64,000 bases of DNA from Bacteroidota bacterium (GCA_023428695.1 JAEYWY010000017.1:372001-436000); one strand, 5' to 3'; counted from the first letter of the stretch, positions 25,820-35,897 are shown. Numbers and translations are program-made. The notes: generated by a model not told the origin, from the sequence alone.

Positions 25820-27130
25820 TTACTTCTTTCGGAAGATCAAACGTACCGGAACTCCTTCAAATGAAAAATGCTCGCGCAGTTTGTTTTCCAGAAACCGCTC
25901 ATACGATCCCTGAATGTATTGCGGCAGATTGCAGAAGAACGCAAACGATGGAAACCGGGCCTTAACCTGTGTGATATATTTGATCTGAATGTGTTTCCCT
26001 TTCATCGACGGCGGTGGATAGTGCTCGATCTCTCGGAGCATAACTTCATTCAGCTGAGACGTTGATACTTTCTTGGTTTTGTTTTCGAATACTTCGACCG
26101 CCTTTTCAATCACCTGAAAAATCCGTTGTTTGGTAAGTACCGATGCAAAGATGATGGGTATGTAATCGATCGGCGCAAGTTTCTCCAGCATTTGCTTTTT
26201 ATACTTGTCCGCAGTCTTCGAATCTTTTTCAATTAAATCCCATTTATTGACCATGATCACCATGCCCTTGCCCTGCCGTTGTGCGAGGCTGATCAGATTT
26301 ACATCCTGAGATTCAAGTCCGCGCTCAGCATCAATCACGACGATACACACATCACTTTCCTCAAGCGCCCGAAGAGAACGCAGAACAGAGTAGAACTCCA
26401 CATCGTCCTTAACCTTCCCTTTCTTCCGCACACCGGCAGTATCGACGAGTATGAAATTCTTTCCGTACATCTTGTAATAGGAATGAATAGCATCGCGCGT
26501 GGTACCTGCTTCGTCCGTAACGATACTGCGGTCGGTTCCGAGCAACGCATTCAGCAAAGATGATTTACCGACATTGGGACGTCCGACAATTGTGATCCGC
26601 GGTATTCCGGCATCCGGATCCTCAACACCTTCTGAGGGAAATGTTTCTATCAGTGCATCAAGCAGTTCACCGGTTCCGCTGCCGTTTTCCGCGCTTATGG
26701 GAAAAATCTCGGCATCAAGTCCCAGGGCGTAAAACTCCGTGCTGAGCAGGCTCTTGTCGGGGGTGTCTGTTTTGTTTGCCGCAATGAAAACAGGTTTGTT
26801 GGAAGCACGCAGGATGTTTGCAAAATCCTTGTCGAATCCTGTCAGGCCATCCTTGATGTCAACCATGAAGATTACCGCCGACGCTTCATCAATAGCAAGT
26901 TGGATTTGTTTGCGTATCTCCGATTCAAATTTATCCTCAGAACCTGTCACGAATCCGCCGGTATCAATCACGGTAAAAAACTTGCCGCACCATTCCGCGT
27001 AGCCATAGTGGCGATCGCGTGTTACGCCGGGCATGTTATCCATGATTGCCTGTCGTTTTTCGATCAGCCTGTTAAAAAACGTCGACTTGCCAACGTTTGG
27101 TCTACCTACAATTGCAACTATATTAGCCAT
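25820..27130 (-). CDS. der: Ribosome biogenesis GTPase Der
   Basis: Der (EngA) acts in maturation of the 50S subunit. The 436-residue protein has the diagnostic two GTPase domains in tandem: G1 motifs GRPNVGKS at residues 8-15 and again near 180, G3 DTGGF and DTAGV, G4 NKTD and NKWD. A C-terminal KH-like domain follows. It lies 26 bp downstream of era on the same strand, so two ribosome-assembly GTPases are probably co-expressed. Confidence 0.97.
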   Translation of the reverse strand: MANIVAIVGRPNVGKSTFFNRLIEKRQAIMDNMPGVTRDRHYGYAEWCGKFFTVIDTGGFVTGSEDKFESEIRKQIQLAIDEASAVIFMVDIKDGLTGFDKDFANILRASNKPVFIAANKTDTPDKSLLSTEFYALGLDAEIFPISAENGSGTGELLDALIETFPSEGVEDPDAGIPRITIVGRPNVGKSSLLNALLGTDRSIVTDEAGTTRDAIHSYYKMYGKNFILVDTAGVRKKGKVKDDVEFYSVLRSLRALEESDVCIVVIDAERGLESQDVNLISLAQRQGKGMVIMVNKWDLIEKDSKTADKYKKQMLEKLAPIDYIPIIFASVLTKQRIFQVIEKAVEVFENKTKKVSTSQLNEVMLREIEHYPPPSMKGKHIQIKYITQVKARFPSFAFFCNLPQYIQGSYERFLENKLREHFSFEGVPVRLIFRKK

Positions 27131-27156
27131 GGCCTAAACCACATTTTCAAAATTAA

Positions 27157-28047
27157 CTATCGTTCCAGGTATCCGAACTGACGGAGTTTGTTTCTTTCCT
27201 TTCTCCAGTTCGCGGCTACCTTGACATGCGTTTCCAGGAAGATCTTCTTTCCAAAGAATTTCTCCATGTCCTGTCTCGCCTCCGTACCGACCTTCTTGAT
27301 GGCGCTGCCGCCTTTGCCAACAATGATTCCCTTTTGCGAATCACGCTCAACATAGATCAAAGCGCTGATCCTGATGATCGGCCCTTCGTCCTTAAACGCC
27401 TCTACGACAACTTCGCAGCTGTAAGGAACTTCCTGTTCGTAGTTCAGGAAGATCTTTTCACGAATGATTTCGGACGCAAAGAACCGTTCCGTGCGATCGG
27501 TAAATTCATCTTCCGGAAAATACGGCGGATGTATGGGTAAATGTTCCAGTATCTTTGGCAGAAGTCCACTCACGTTTGTCCCGACTTTCGCCGACACGGG
27601 AAATACATCGATGATGTTTGGCAACAACTCCTTCCAGTACGCGGTTTTGTCTGCGACAGCACTTCCTTTTGCAAGGTCGATTTTGTTCAGCACAACCAAA
27701 ATCGGAATGTTCATTTTGGTAAACCGTGAAAAGGTTTCGGGTTCGAATTTATCGTCGATACCCACAACCAGGAGGATCAGGTCCGCATCTTCCAGAGAAA
27801 CCTTGACATAATTCATCATCGCCTCCTGCAGCGAGTATTTGGGTTCAAGAATACCAGGGGTATCGGAATAGACAACCTGGTAACCTGGTCCGCTCAGGAT
27901 TCCCATGATGCGGTGTCGCGTGGTTTGGGCTTTCGCGGAAATGATAGAAAGCTGTTCCCCGACAAGCTGATTGACCAAAGTCGACTTACCGACATTGGGC
28001 CTGCCCACGATACTTACAAATCCTGCCTTGAATGTTGACGCTTCCAC
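27157..28047 (-). CDS. era: GTPase Era
   Basis: Era binds 16S rRNA and helps 30S assembly. The protein has G1 GRPNVGKS, G2 TTRHR, G3 DTPGI, G4 NKID and a C-terminal KH domain around GIIVGKGGSAIKKVGTEARQ. I placed the start at GTG 28047, giving 296 residues (VEASTFKAGFVSIVGRPNVG). The longest ORF starts at TTG 28101, inside the tRNA gene, and is unlikely. It is upstream of der. Confidence 0.95.
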   Translation of the reverse strand: MEASTFKAGFVSIVGRPNVGKSTLVNQLVGEQLSIISAKAQTTRHRIMGILSGPGYQVVYSDTPGILEPKYSLQEAMMNYVKVSLEDADLILLVVGIDDKFEPETFSRFTKMNIPILVVLNKIDLAKGSAVADKTAYWKELLPNIIDVFPVSAKVGTNVSGLLPKILEHLPIHPPYFPEDEFTDRTERFFASEIIREKIFLNYEQEVPYSCEVVVEAFKDEGPIIRISALIYVERDSQKGIIVGKGGSAIKKVGTEARQDMEKFFGKKIFLETHVKVAANWRKERNKLRQFGYLER

Positions 28048-28089
28048 GGTTTTCCGGAATAAAAAAGGCGACCGAAGTCGCCTTGAAAG

Positions 28090-28162
<73 letters not shown>

Positions 28163-28528
28163 ATGTATTTTTGTCTCGACCTGACTACTTCAGGCTTCGT
28201 TTTCAATTCAATGTTACGCCTTTTATAACTCTCAGATGCAACCAGAAGTTCCTTCCTAAGCGTAACGGGACTGCAAAAATAGGTGAACACTGGTACAAAA
28301 CAAATTTCCAGACTCATTTTTCGAAATCAGGGGAGTAATCGGGCTGGTAATGACGCTGATGTGATTTATCAGCACGTATCAGGCCGCGGAAAAGAACAAT
28401 TTCTAACGATTAGTAAGCCCGGTCGTTAGGCAGGTAAAAAAAATACACCTAGTTTTCCCATTTACGCGCAGCCGGCCTGATTTTCGCGTTGGCTGCATCA
28501 AATCTCGCTTAATTGTGCTTTAACCGTT
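28163..28528. other. 366-bp intergenic region with nested inverted repeats
   Basis: There is no gene here. On the plus strand a perfect TAnnTTTG (TATTTTTG, 28166-28173) is followed, further down, by a hairpin GCTGAT/ATCAGC (28355-28373). Next comes a 9-bp inverted repeat ATCAGGCCG (28378-28386) with its complement at 28473-28481, enclosing a second hairpin CTAACGA/TCGTTAG (28403-28429). It could be the structured leader of the response-regulator gene at 28529, or a small RNA. Neither is proved. Confidence 0.4.
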
Positions 28529-28894
28529 ATGAAAAAAGTTCTTCTTGTTGAAGACGACCTGGTGCATGCTGTGTTGATGCGAAAGCTCCTCGGCCTTGAA
28601 TTTTCAATTACACATGTCGAGGATGGCGACACATGCCTGCAGAAAATTTCAGAAGAAAGCTTTGACATCATCCTTATGGATGTAAACCTCGGCAAGGACA
28701 AAATGAATGGAACGGAGACCCTTCACAAAATCAAGTCCGTCCCGGATTACGCCGCTGTACCCGTCATCGCTATAACATCGTACTCCTTCCCGGAAGATGA
28801 AGACGAACTTCTGAACCAGGGATTCGATGACTATTTCGCCAAGCCCGTCGAATATGCGTCGCTGATTGATCGCATTAATCAATACCTGAAATAA
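28529..28894 (+). CDS. Single-domain response regulator (REC only)
   Basis: The 121-residue protein is one receiver domain with no output domain. The acidic pair is at Glu8-Asp9-Asp10, the phosphorylation site is Asp51 (IILMDVNLG), and the switch residues are in AITSYS and the Lys in YFAKPVEY. Such CheY-like proteins relay phosphate or act by binding. No kinase gene is adjacent. It lies after an unusually long intergenic region with inverted repeats. Confidence 0.92.
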   Translation: MKKVLLVEDDLVHAVLMRKLLGLEFSITHVEDGDTCLQKISEESFDIILMDVNLGKDKMNGTETLHKIKSVPDYAAVPVIAITSYSFPEDEDELLNQGFDDYFAKPVEYASLIDRINQYLK

Positions 28895-28927
28895 TTTCGC
28901 CGGTTTCCGTAAATTGTCCTTTCGTCG

Positions 28928-29902
28928 ATGAGTCAGGAACAATCTAGCGGAACAACAACTGAACCTTTGGTGGAGTCTCCCGGGGGAAGCCAGGAACCCG
29001 TGGATCGGTGCCTGAATTGTGACACTGTGCTCACGGATCGCTACTGCCCGCATTGTGGTCAAAAACGCGTAGGCCCACGACAGTCTATCGGTGATTTGCT
29101 GACCAACTTCGTTTCATCATTCCTGAGTTTTGAATCGAAGTTCCTGCTTACAGGCAAGTATCTGCTATTCCGCCCGGGCAAACTTGCCATCGAATACAAT
29201 GCAGGCAAACGCGAGCGCTATTATCATCCTGCACGGATGTACGTGTTTATCAGTTTCGTTTACTTTTTCCTGCTTAACGTTCTTCCGGATACCGATACAA
29301 AAAAGCGCGAGGTCGTAACATACGATGGCCAGAACTCGGAAAATTTTTCCATGGAGGTGTTCGATAGTTCGATTGCCGGATATAAAACATTCGCCGAATA
29401 TGACAGCGCACAAAATGCTTTGCCGGCAGATCAGCGCGACGGATTCTGGGTGCGAAAGATCCGCGAACGCGAGATACACCTGAATGAACGTTACAAGGGA
29501 AAAGGCAAGGAATTCAACAACGACTTTCTTGGAAGTTTCAGGGCAAACGTTCCCAAGATTTTCTTCATATTGCTACCATTGTTCGCGTTGCTTCTGAAAG
29601 TGCTCTACCTCCGCCGCGACTATTATTATTCGGAACATCTTGTCTTTTCCATATACTACTACAACTTTTTCTTCCTGGCGGGATCAATTATGCTTTTGAT
29701 CGATCAGCTTCCGGGCGGCACCAACGTGAGCTGGATTATTGGCTTATGGATCCTCATTTACCTGCTGCTGGCTATGCGAAAGATGTATAAGCAACGCTGG
29801 TGGAAGACAATTTTGAAATACGGAGCATTCTTTCTTGTATTTTCCTGCCTTATTGTAGTTGCTCTTTTGGCGAACCTCGCCTTATCATTGCTATTCCTTT
29901 AA
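28928..29902 (+). CDS. DUF3667 domain membrane protein with zinc ribbon
   Basis: The 324-residue protein begins with a cytoplasmic zinc ribbon (CLNCDTVLTDRYCPHCGQ, four Cys) and the DUF3667 segment (FLLTGKYLLFRPGKLAIEYN, RYYHPARMYVFISFVYFFLL). An internal soluble stretch and three further membrane helices follow in the C-terminal half. The family is typical of Bacteroidota and its function is unknown. The rarA start lies about 10 bp after its stop. Confidence 0.85.
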   Translation: MSQEQSSGTTTEPLVESPGGSQEPVDRCLNCDTVLTDRYCPHCGQKRVGPRQSIGDLLTNFVSSFLSFESKFLLTGKYLLFRPGKLAIEYNAGKRERYYHPARMYVFISFVYFFLLNVLPDTDTKKREVVTYDGQNSENFSMEVFDSSIAGYKTFAEYDSAQNALPADQRDGFWVRKIREREIHLNERYKGKGKEFNNDFLGSFRANVPKIFFILLPLFALLLKVLYLRRDYYYSEHLVFSIYYYNFFFLAGSIMLLIDQLPGGTNVSWIIGLWILIYLLLAMRKMYKQRWWKTILKYGAFFLVFSCLIVVALLANLALSLLFL

Positions 29903-29912
29903 TATTGAAACT

Positions 29913-31175
29913 GTGCTGAGCCTGAATGAGACACCACTGGCGGAAAGAATGCGGCCAACAACACTTGATCAGTTGGTGGGTCAGGAGCACCTGACCGGAC
30001 CTAATGGCGTGATCCGAAAAGCCCTTTCGCTGGGAAATATACCGTCAATGATTTTGTGGGGACCGCCCGGTGTCGGCAAGACAACAATCGCCAACATTAT
30101 CGCGCACGAAGCGAAGAAACCGTTCTACACATTAAGCGCAGTCAGCGCAGGCGTAAAGGACGTACGTGAAGTGATTGAAAAAGCAAAACACTCACCTCGG
30201 TCGATACTCTTCATTGATGAAATTCATCGCTTCAACAAATCCCAGCAGGATGCATTGCTGGGTGCCGTTGAAAAAGGAACGATCACGCTGATCGGAGCAA
30301 CTACTGAAAACCCGTCGTTCGAAGTAAATTCCGCGTTGCTTTCGCGATGTCAGGTTTATACACTGAAACCCTTATCGGAAGAAAAACTGCTCTCGCTGGT
30401 TCACCAGGCGCTTAGTCAATACCTGAAGGACCGGAACATCACTGTTAAGGAACACCAGGCATTGCTGTCAATCAGTGGCGGCGACGGGAGGAAGTTGCTT
30501 AACCTTGTTGAACTAATTGCCAATGCAACCACCGGTGATGTCGAAATCACAAACGACCTTGTCATTCAACTCGCGCAAAAGCACATTGCTATCTACGACA
30601 AGAGCGGCGAACAACACTATGATATCATCTCGGCATTTATCAAGTCAATCCGCGGAAGCGATCCCAACGCAGCCGTGTATTATCTGGCACGAATGGTTGA
30701 AGGTGGTGAAGACGTGAAGTTTATCGCGCGTCGGATGGTGATCCTCGCATCGGAAGACATCGGAAACGCCAACCCGACCGCCCTCGTTATGGCAACCAAT
30801 ACATTCCAGGCCGTTAATGTAATAGGGTACCCCGAAGCAAGGATTATTCTGGCTCAATGCGCGGTTTACCTCGCGAGTTCTCCGAAGAGCAACGCGAGCT
30901 ATATGGCCATTGAAAACGCTATCCAGACCGTGCACCGTACGGGCGATTTGCCTGTGCCGTTGGCCATACGCAATGCGCCAACCCGCCTGATGAAGAATTT
31001 GAACTACGGCAAGGGGTATAAATATTCCCACGATTACGAGAATAATTTCGCGCCCCAGGAGTTTTTACCGGAGCAGGTCAGCGGAACAAAGTTTTATGAT
31101 CCCGGAAAGAACCCCCGTGAGGACGAGCTGCGTAAATACCTGCGGGCCCTTTGGAAAGAGAAATACGGTTATTAA
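29913..31175 (+). CDS. rarA: Replication-associated recombination protein A (RarA/MgsA AAA+ ATPase)
   Basis: RarA is a clamp-loader-like ATPase acting at stalled replication forks. The protein has Walker A GPPGVGKTTIA, Walker B FIDEIHRFNKSQQDALLGAV, sensor GATTENPSFEVNSALLSRC and the C-terminal tetramerisation domain with KSIRGSDPNAAVYYLARM and NYGKGYKYSHDY. The GTG at 29913 gives a conventional N-terminus (LSLNETPLAERMRPTTLDQL) and 420 residues. A TTG at 29859 lies inside the DUF3667 gene. Confidence 0.94.
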   Translation: MLSLNETPLAERMRPTTLDQLVGQEHLTGPNGVIRKALSLGNIPSMILWGPPGVGKTTIANIIAHEAKKPFYTLSAVSAGVKDVREVIEKAKHSPRSILFIDEIHRFNKSQQDALLGAVEKGTITLIGATTENPSFEVNSALLSRCQVYTLKPLSEEKLLSLVHQALSQYLKDRNITVKEHQALLSISGGDGRKLLNLVELIANATTGDVEITNDLVIQLAQKHIAIYDKSGEQHYDIISAFIKSIRGSDPNAAVYYLARMVEGGEDVKFIARRMVILASEDIGNANPTALVMATNTFQAVNVIGYPEARIILAQCAVYLASSPKSNASYMAIENAIQTVHRTGDLPVPLAIRNAPTRLMKNLNYGKGYKYSHDYENNFAPQEFLPEQVSGTKFYDPGKNPREDELRKYLRALWKEKYGY

Positions 31176-31225
31176 CGTAAAAAAGGTTTCGGGCGCCGGT
31201 ACGTTACAATACTTTACGAACAAAC

Positions 31226-33310
31226 ATGGAACATCAACGGATATTATTGGACAGCTCGCCGTGGTTTGTAGTCGCCTGCGCGGCTGCCGCTGCCGGTATG
31301 GCGTTTCTCCTGTACAACGCGAAGAGCCCGTGGTCAAAGACGTGGAATCACGTGTTGTTCGGAGTCCGGTTCGTACTACTGTTCCTGCTGATGTTTCTGC
31401 TGCTGGGACCTGTTGTCCGGCAGATCTCAAACTATTTCGAAAAACCGGTGATGGTTATCCTGAAAGACAACTCTTCATCGGTGGCGCAGACTACTGATTC
31501 GGCAAGTTTGGCGCGTTTCAACACGCAACTGAATCAACTTGCAAACGAGTTGTCTGAAAAAGGATTCGAAGTCAAGTCGATAAATCTTCGCGGAGACGAG
31601 ATCGACGAACTCACATTTGATGGCGACTACTCTGACCTGCATTCGGCGCTGAGGAACATCATCCAGGACAACGAAGGCAGAAATGTGAGTGGGGTTGTAT
31701 TTGCAACCGACGGAATTTATACAACCGGTTTATCGCCGCTTTACGGGAACTACAACTTTCCGATTTACCCTGTTGGTGTGGGCGACTCTGTTCAGCGAAC
31801 CGATCTTTCGATCCGAAACATTTCGTACAACCGGATCGCTTATCAGGGCAACAAGTTTCCGGTACGCGTTGAAGTGCAGGCGAAAAATTTCGCAAACAGA
31901 CCGGTGAATGCGTCACTGTCTCACAAAGGAAAGATCATTGCACAGGAAACAAAAAACACCGGCGACAACGCACTGCTCACATTTGACTTCACGCCGTCCG
32001 CGGATGAACAGGGAATTCAAAAACTCGATATCCGGATTGAAGAGCAACAGGGCGAAAGCAACACACGTAACAACAGAACTTCAATATTTGTCGAGGTCGT
32101 CGAAGGCAAGAAAAAAATCCTGTTGATCGCACCGGCCCCTCACCCGGACATAAAACCCTTGCGCGAAGTCATTGACCAAAATTCAAACTATGAATTCCTG
32201 CTGCACATACCAGGGCTTCGCGAAGATGATATCAAGACAGTTCAGGCCGACAAAGTAGACCTCGTCATCTTCCATCAGGCTCCTGACTTGCGTGGCAAGA
32301 CGACGGCACTCTTTCAACAGTTCCTCAAAACCAGGGCGTCGTTACTCTTTATCACAGGGCAGCAAACCGACATGCGGTTGTTGTCACAAAACGATATGCC
32401 TGTAAGGATTGAATCGCAGTCACGGGAATTCGATCAGGTCACACCGGTGGTTAACGCCTCGTTCAGTAATTTCTCATTAAGTCCGGAAGCGACGACCGTA
32501 TTCCAGGGTTTTCCGCCAGTTTCCGTTCATTTCGGGAAAATTGGCGTTCGGGGTTCTGCGACGCCGTTACTATTTCAAAAAGTAGGCAGCGTACCAACGA
32601 ACAAGCCATTGCTTGCAGTTGATAATTTCGACAACAGGCGCGTCGGACTAATGTTTGGCGAAGGGCTCTGGCGGTGGCGACTTAATGAGTACGACCGCAC
32701 GGAAAAGACCGCGGGCTTCGATGAGTTGTTCAACAAACTCATTCAGTACCTCAGCACGACGGATGACAAGCGTAAGTTCAAGAGCTATCCTGTCCGTCAG
32801 GATTTTTCCGAAACCGAACCAGTCATTTTTGAAAGCCAGGTGTACAACGACATCTTCGAACCTGTTTACGGGAACGAAATAAAGATTGAGGTTCGTCAGG
32901 AATCAGGTCAAACCCGAAACTACAGTTACGTTACCAGTCCGGGCAATAACCGTTATCAGATCGGCGGTCTCGACGAAGGTGTGCACCGTTATCGCGCGTC
33001 TACTGTCATCAATGGTGCAACGGAAGAGGTACGCGGCGAGTTCGCTGTAGTGACCAGACAAACCGAGCTTCAGAACCTCACGGCAGATTTTGATTTGCTA
33101 AGAAAACTCGCCGCCAAGACCGGCGGACGCTTCTACCCTGCCTCCGATATCGCGAGTCTGAATAATGACCTCGTCACAAAAGAAGCGAAGAACATCATCC
33201 ATTCGGAAGAGACATACGACAATCTTGTGAACCTCAAATGGTTTTTCTGGCTGGCGATCATATTTGTATCGCTGGAGTGGTTCACGCGAAAATTCTTCGG
33301 AAGTTATTGA
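31226..33310 (+). CDS. BatA-like membrane protein with extracytoplasmic vWA-type region
   Basis: The 694-residue protein has two N-terminal helices (about 13-32 and 44-63) and the segment VMVILKDNSSSV, which resembles the first strand and MIDAS loop of a vWA domain (DNSSS in place of DxSxS). Long beta-rich domains and a final helix (WFFWLAIIFVSLEWFTRKFF) follow. This layout is common in Bacteroidota proteins annotated as vWA or BatA-like, whose partners are usually MoxR ATPases. No moxR is adjacent; the one in the window is at 15415. The gene ends at a bidirectional terminator. Confidence 0.75.
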   Translation: MEHQRILLDSSPWFVVACAAAAAGMAFLLYNAKSPWSKTWNHVLFGVRFVLLFLLMFLLLGPVVRQISNYFEKPVMVILKDNSSSVAQTTDSASLARFNTQLNQLANELSEKGFEVKSINLRGDEIDELTFDGDYSDLHSALRNIIQDNEGRNVSGVVFATDGIYTTGLSPLYGNYNFPIYPVGVGDSVQRTDLSIRNISYNRIAYQGNKFPVRVEVQAKNFANRPVNASLSHKGKIIAQETKNTGDNALLTFDFTPSADEQGIQKLDIRIEEQQGESNTRNNRTSIFVEVVEGKKKILLIAPAPHPDIKPLREVIDQNSNYEFLLHIPGLREDDIKTVQADKVDLVIFHQAPDLRGKTTALFQQFLKTRASLLFITGQQTDMRLLSQNDMPVRIESQSREFDQVTPVVNASFSNFSLSPEATTVFQGFPPVSVHFGKIGVRGSATPLLFQKVGSVPTNKPLLAVDNFDNRRVGLMFGEGLWRWRLNEYDRTEKTAGFDELFNKLIQYLSTTDDKRKFKSYPVRQDFSETEPVIFESQVYNDIFEPVYGNEIKIEVRQESGQTRNYSYVTSPGNNRYQIGGLDEGVHRYRASTVINGATEEVRGEFAVVTRQTELQNLTADFDLLRKLAAKTGGRFYPASDIASLNNDLVTKEAKNIIHSEETYDNLVNLKWFFWLAIIFVSLEWFTRKFFGSY

Positions 33311-33314
33311 CAAT

Positions 33315-33342
33315 AAAAAAGCCCCGATTCCGGGGCCTTCTT
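33315..33342. terminator. Bidirectional terminator between vWA gene and clpC
   Basis: The stem GCCCCG (33321-33326) pairs with CGGGGC (33331-33336) around a four-base loop. It is flanked by A6 on the left and a T-rich run on the right, at the junction of two convergent genes. Confidence 0.8.
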
Positions 33343-33359
33343 ATTTATTCCAGTGCGTA

Positions 33360-35897
33360 TTATTCGCTTTTTTTCTCTTTCGATGAAGACGATTTTGTTT
33401 TCTTCACCTTGATCGTAAGCGCATCACCTTTGCCGTCGTAGTCAGCGGAAATCGTACCGCCTTCTTCGACTTCACCTCTCAGGATTTCTTCCGCTACCGG
33501 ATCTTCAAGATACTTTTGAATCGCGCGATTCAACGGCCTTGCTCCGAACTGATGGTCATATCCTTTCTCGGCAAGAAAGTCTTTCGCCTTGTCAGTCAGC
33601 TCGACATTGTAACCAAGCTGGATGATCCGATCGAAAAGTTTCCGAAGCGTGATATCGATGATCTTGTGAATGTGTTCGCGCTGCAGTGAGTTGAACACGA
33701 TCACGTCATCGAGACGGTTCAGGAATTCAGGACTGAAGGCACGCTTTAACGCATTCTGAATCGTAGCCTTCATGTGTTCTTCTTCGTTCTCGCGCTTCGC
33801 CGAAGTAGCGAAACCAATTCCGGTTCCGAAATCTTTCAGATCACGCACACCGATGTTCGATGTCATGATGATGATCGTATTCCGGAAATCAACACGTCGT
33901 CCAAGTCCGTCGGTAAGAATACCATCATCAAGAACCTGGAGAAGAATATTGAACACATCGGGGTGAGCTTTTTCAATTTCGTCCAGCAACACCACAGAGT
34001 ATGGCTTCCTTCTTACTTTTTCGGTAAGCTGTCCGCCTTCTTCGTATCCGACGTAACCCGGAGGTGCACCCACGAGGCGTGATACGGAGAACTTCTCCAT
34101 GTACTCACTCATGTCGATACGAACCAGGGCATCGTCCTTGTCAAACAGGTAGGTAGCGAGAACTTTGGCAAGTTCCGTCTTGCCAACACCGGTCGGACCA
34201 AGGAAAATGAATGAACCAATTGGTTTCTTCGGATCTTTAAGTCCGACGCGCGTACGTTGAATGGCTTTTACCAGTTTCTTGATCGCCTCTTCCTGGCCGA
34301 TCACTTTGCCACTCAGTTCTTCGCCCATGTTCAGCAGTTTATTGCTTTCCTTCTGAGCGATACGTTTCGTCGGGATACCTGTCATCATCGCGATGACATC
34401 GGCAACGTTATCTTCGTTAACTGTGTACTTCTCGGTACGTGTCTTTTCTTCCCACTTCGCTTTCGCTATATCGAGTTGTTCGATAAGCTTTTTCTCGCGG
34501 TCGCGAAGCTGTGCAGCCTCTTCGTATTTCTGGCTCTTGACGACGCGGTTCTTTTCCTTCTTCACATCCTCGATCGCTTCTTCAAGTTTTACGATCTCTT
34601 CGGGAACATGAATGTTATTAATATGAACACGTGCACCGGCTTCATCGAGAACGTCGATAGCTTTGTCCGGAAGGTACCTGTCGCTGATGTAACGATCCGA
34701 AAGTTTCACACACGCCTCGATCGCCTCCTTCGTGTAAATCACGTGGTGGTGATCTTCATATTTTTCCTTGATGTTGTCGAGAATCTGAATTGTTTCCTCA
34801 GGAGTAGTAGAGTCAACCATTACCATTTGGAAACGTCTTGCAAGCGCACCGTCTTTCTCGATGTACTGGCGATATTCATCAAGTGTTGTTGCGCCGATGC
34901 ATTGGATTTCACCTCTGGCAAGGGCAGGCTTGAACATGTTGGATGCGTCGAGTGACCCGGAAGCGCCACCTGCACCAACGATAGTATGAAGTTCATCGAT
35001 GAACAGGATAACGTCGGGAGACTTCTCCAACTCATTCATAACTGCTTTCATACGTTCTTCGAACTGGCCGCGGTATTTTGTACCGGCTACCAGTGAAGCG
35101 AGGTCAAGTGTAACGACGCGTTTTCCGAACAGCACGCGTGAAACCTTTTTCTGGATGATGCGCAGTGCGAGGCCTTCGGCAATTGCCGTCTTACCCACAC
35201 CAGGTTCACCGATAAGGATCGGGTTGTTCTTCTTGCGTCTTGAAAGGATCTGAGCTACGCGTTCAATTTCTTTTTCGCGACCGACGATAGGGTCGAGTTT
35301 GTTATCTTCAGCAAGGCGCGTGAGGTCACGGCCGAAGTTATCAAGCACAGGTGTTCTCGACTTCTCGGTACCTTTCTTCTCTTTGCCGCCGGCAGCGCCG
35401 CCGAATATTTTTGAAGAGTCGTCGTCCGGATCATCGGTATCAGAGGATGCCATCGGGCCTTCGTTCTGGTACTCGAGCATTTCCTTAACTGTCTCGTAGT
35501 TGACGTCGAACTTATTCAGGATCTGGGTTCCCAGGTTATCCTGATCACGCAGTATTGACAGGAGCAGGTGCTCGGTGCCAATCAATTGCGCCTTGAATAT
35601 CTTTGCTTCCAGGTAAGTGATCTTCAGAACTTTCTCCGACGCTTTGGTCAGCGGGATGTTCGCCAGGTTCTTTATCTGATGAGTCGCGGTGCCTTTTGAA
35701 ATCTTTTCGATTTCGGTACGCAACTCATCCAGGGGTACACCAAGCTTCTTGAGCACGCCGACGGCTACACCTTCCCCCTCCCGGATCATGCCGAGAATAA
35801 GATGTTCGGTGCCGATGTAATCGTGCCCCAGTCTTAACGCTTCTTCCCGGCTCAGTGAAATCACTTCTTTCACCCGGTTGGAAAATTTAGCCTCCAT
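33360..35897 (-). CDS. clpC: ATP-dependent Clp protease ATPase subunit ClpC
   Basis: ClpC unfolds substrates for ClpP. The 845-residue protein has the double Clp N-domain (two LGTEHL-type repeats, residues 1-145) and a first AAA+ module with GEPGVGKTAIAEG. The middle region contains a UVR-like segment (KYEEAAQLRDREKKLIEQ). A second AAA+ module has GPTGVGKTELAK and the C-terminal D2-small domain. The tail is Lys/Ser rich. No mcsA, mcsB or ctsR is nearby, which is normal outside Firmicutes. Confidence 0.96.
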   Translation of the reverse strand: MEAKFSNRVKEVISLSREEALRLGHDYIGTEHLILGMIREGEGVAVGVLKKLGVPLDELRTEIEKISKGTATHQIKNLANIPLTKASEKVLKITYLEAKIFKAQLIGTEHLLLSILRDQDNLGTQILNKFDVNYETVKEMLEYQNEGPMASSDTDDPDDDSSKIFGGAAGGKEKKGTEKSRTPVLDNFGRDLTRLAEDNKLDPIVGREKEIERVAQILSRRKKNNPILIGEPGVGKTAIAEGLALRIIQKKVSRVLFGKRVVTLDLASLVAGTKYRGQFEERMKAVMNELEKSPDVILFIDELHTIVGAGGASGSLDASNMFKPALARGEIQCIGATTLDEYRQYIEKDGALARRFQMVMVDSTTPEETIQILDNIKEKYEDHHHVIYTKEAIEACVKLSDRYISDRYLPDKAIDVLDEAGARVHINNIHVPEEIVKLEEAIEDVKKEKNRVVKSQKYEEAAQLRDREKKLIEQLDIAKAKWEEKTRTEKYTVNEDNVADVIAMMTGIPTKRIAQKESNKLLNMGEELSGKVIGQEEAIKKLVKAIQRTRVGLKDPKKPIGSFIFLGPTGVGKTELAKVLATYLFDKDDALVRIDMSEYMEKFSVSRLVGAPPGYVGYEEGGQLTEKVRRKPYSVVLLDEIEKAHPDVFNILLQVLDDGILTDGLGRRVDFRNTIIIMTSNIGVRDLKDFGTGIGFATSAKRENEEEHMKATIQNALKRAFSPEFLNRLDDVIVFNSLQREHIHKIIDITLRKLFDRIIQLGYNVELTDKAKDFLAEKGYDHQFGARPLNRAIQKYLEDPVAEEILRGEVEEGGTISADYDGKGDALTIKVKKTKSSSSKEKKSE

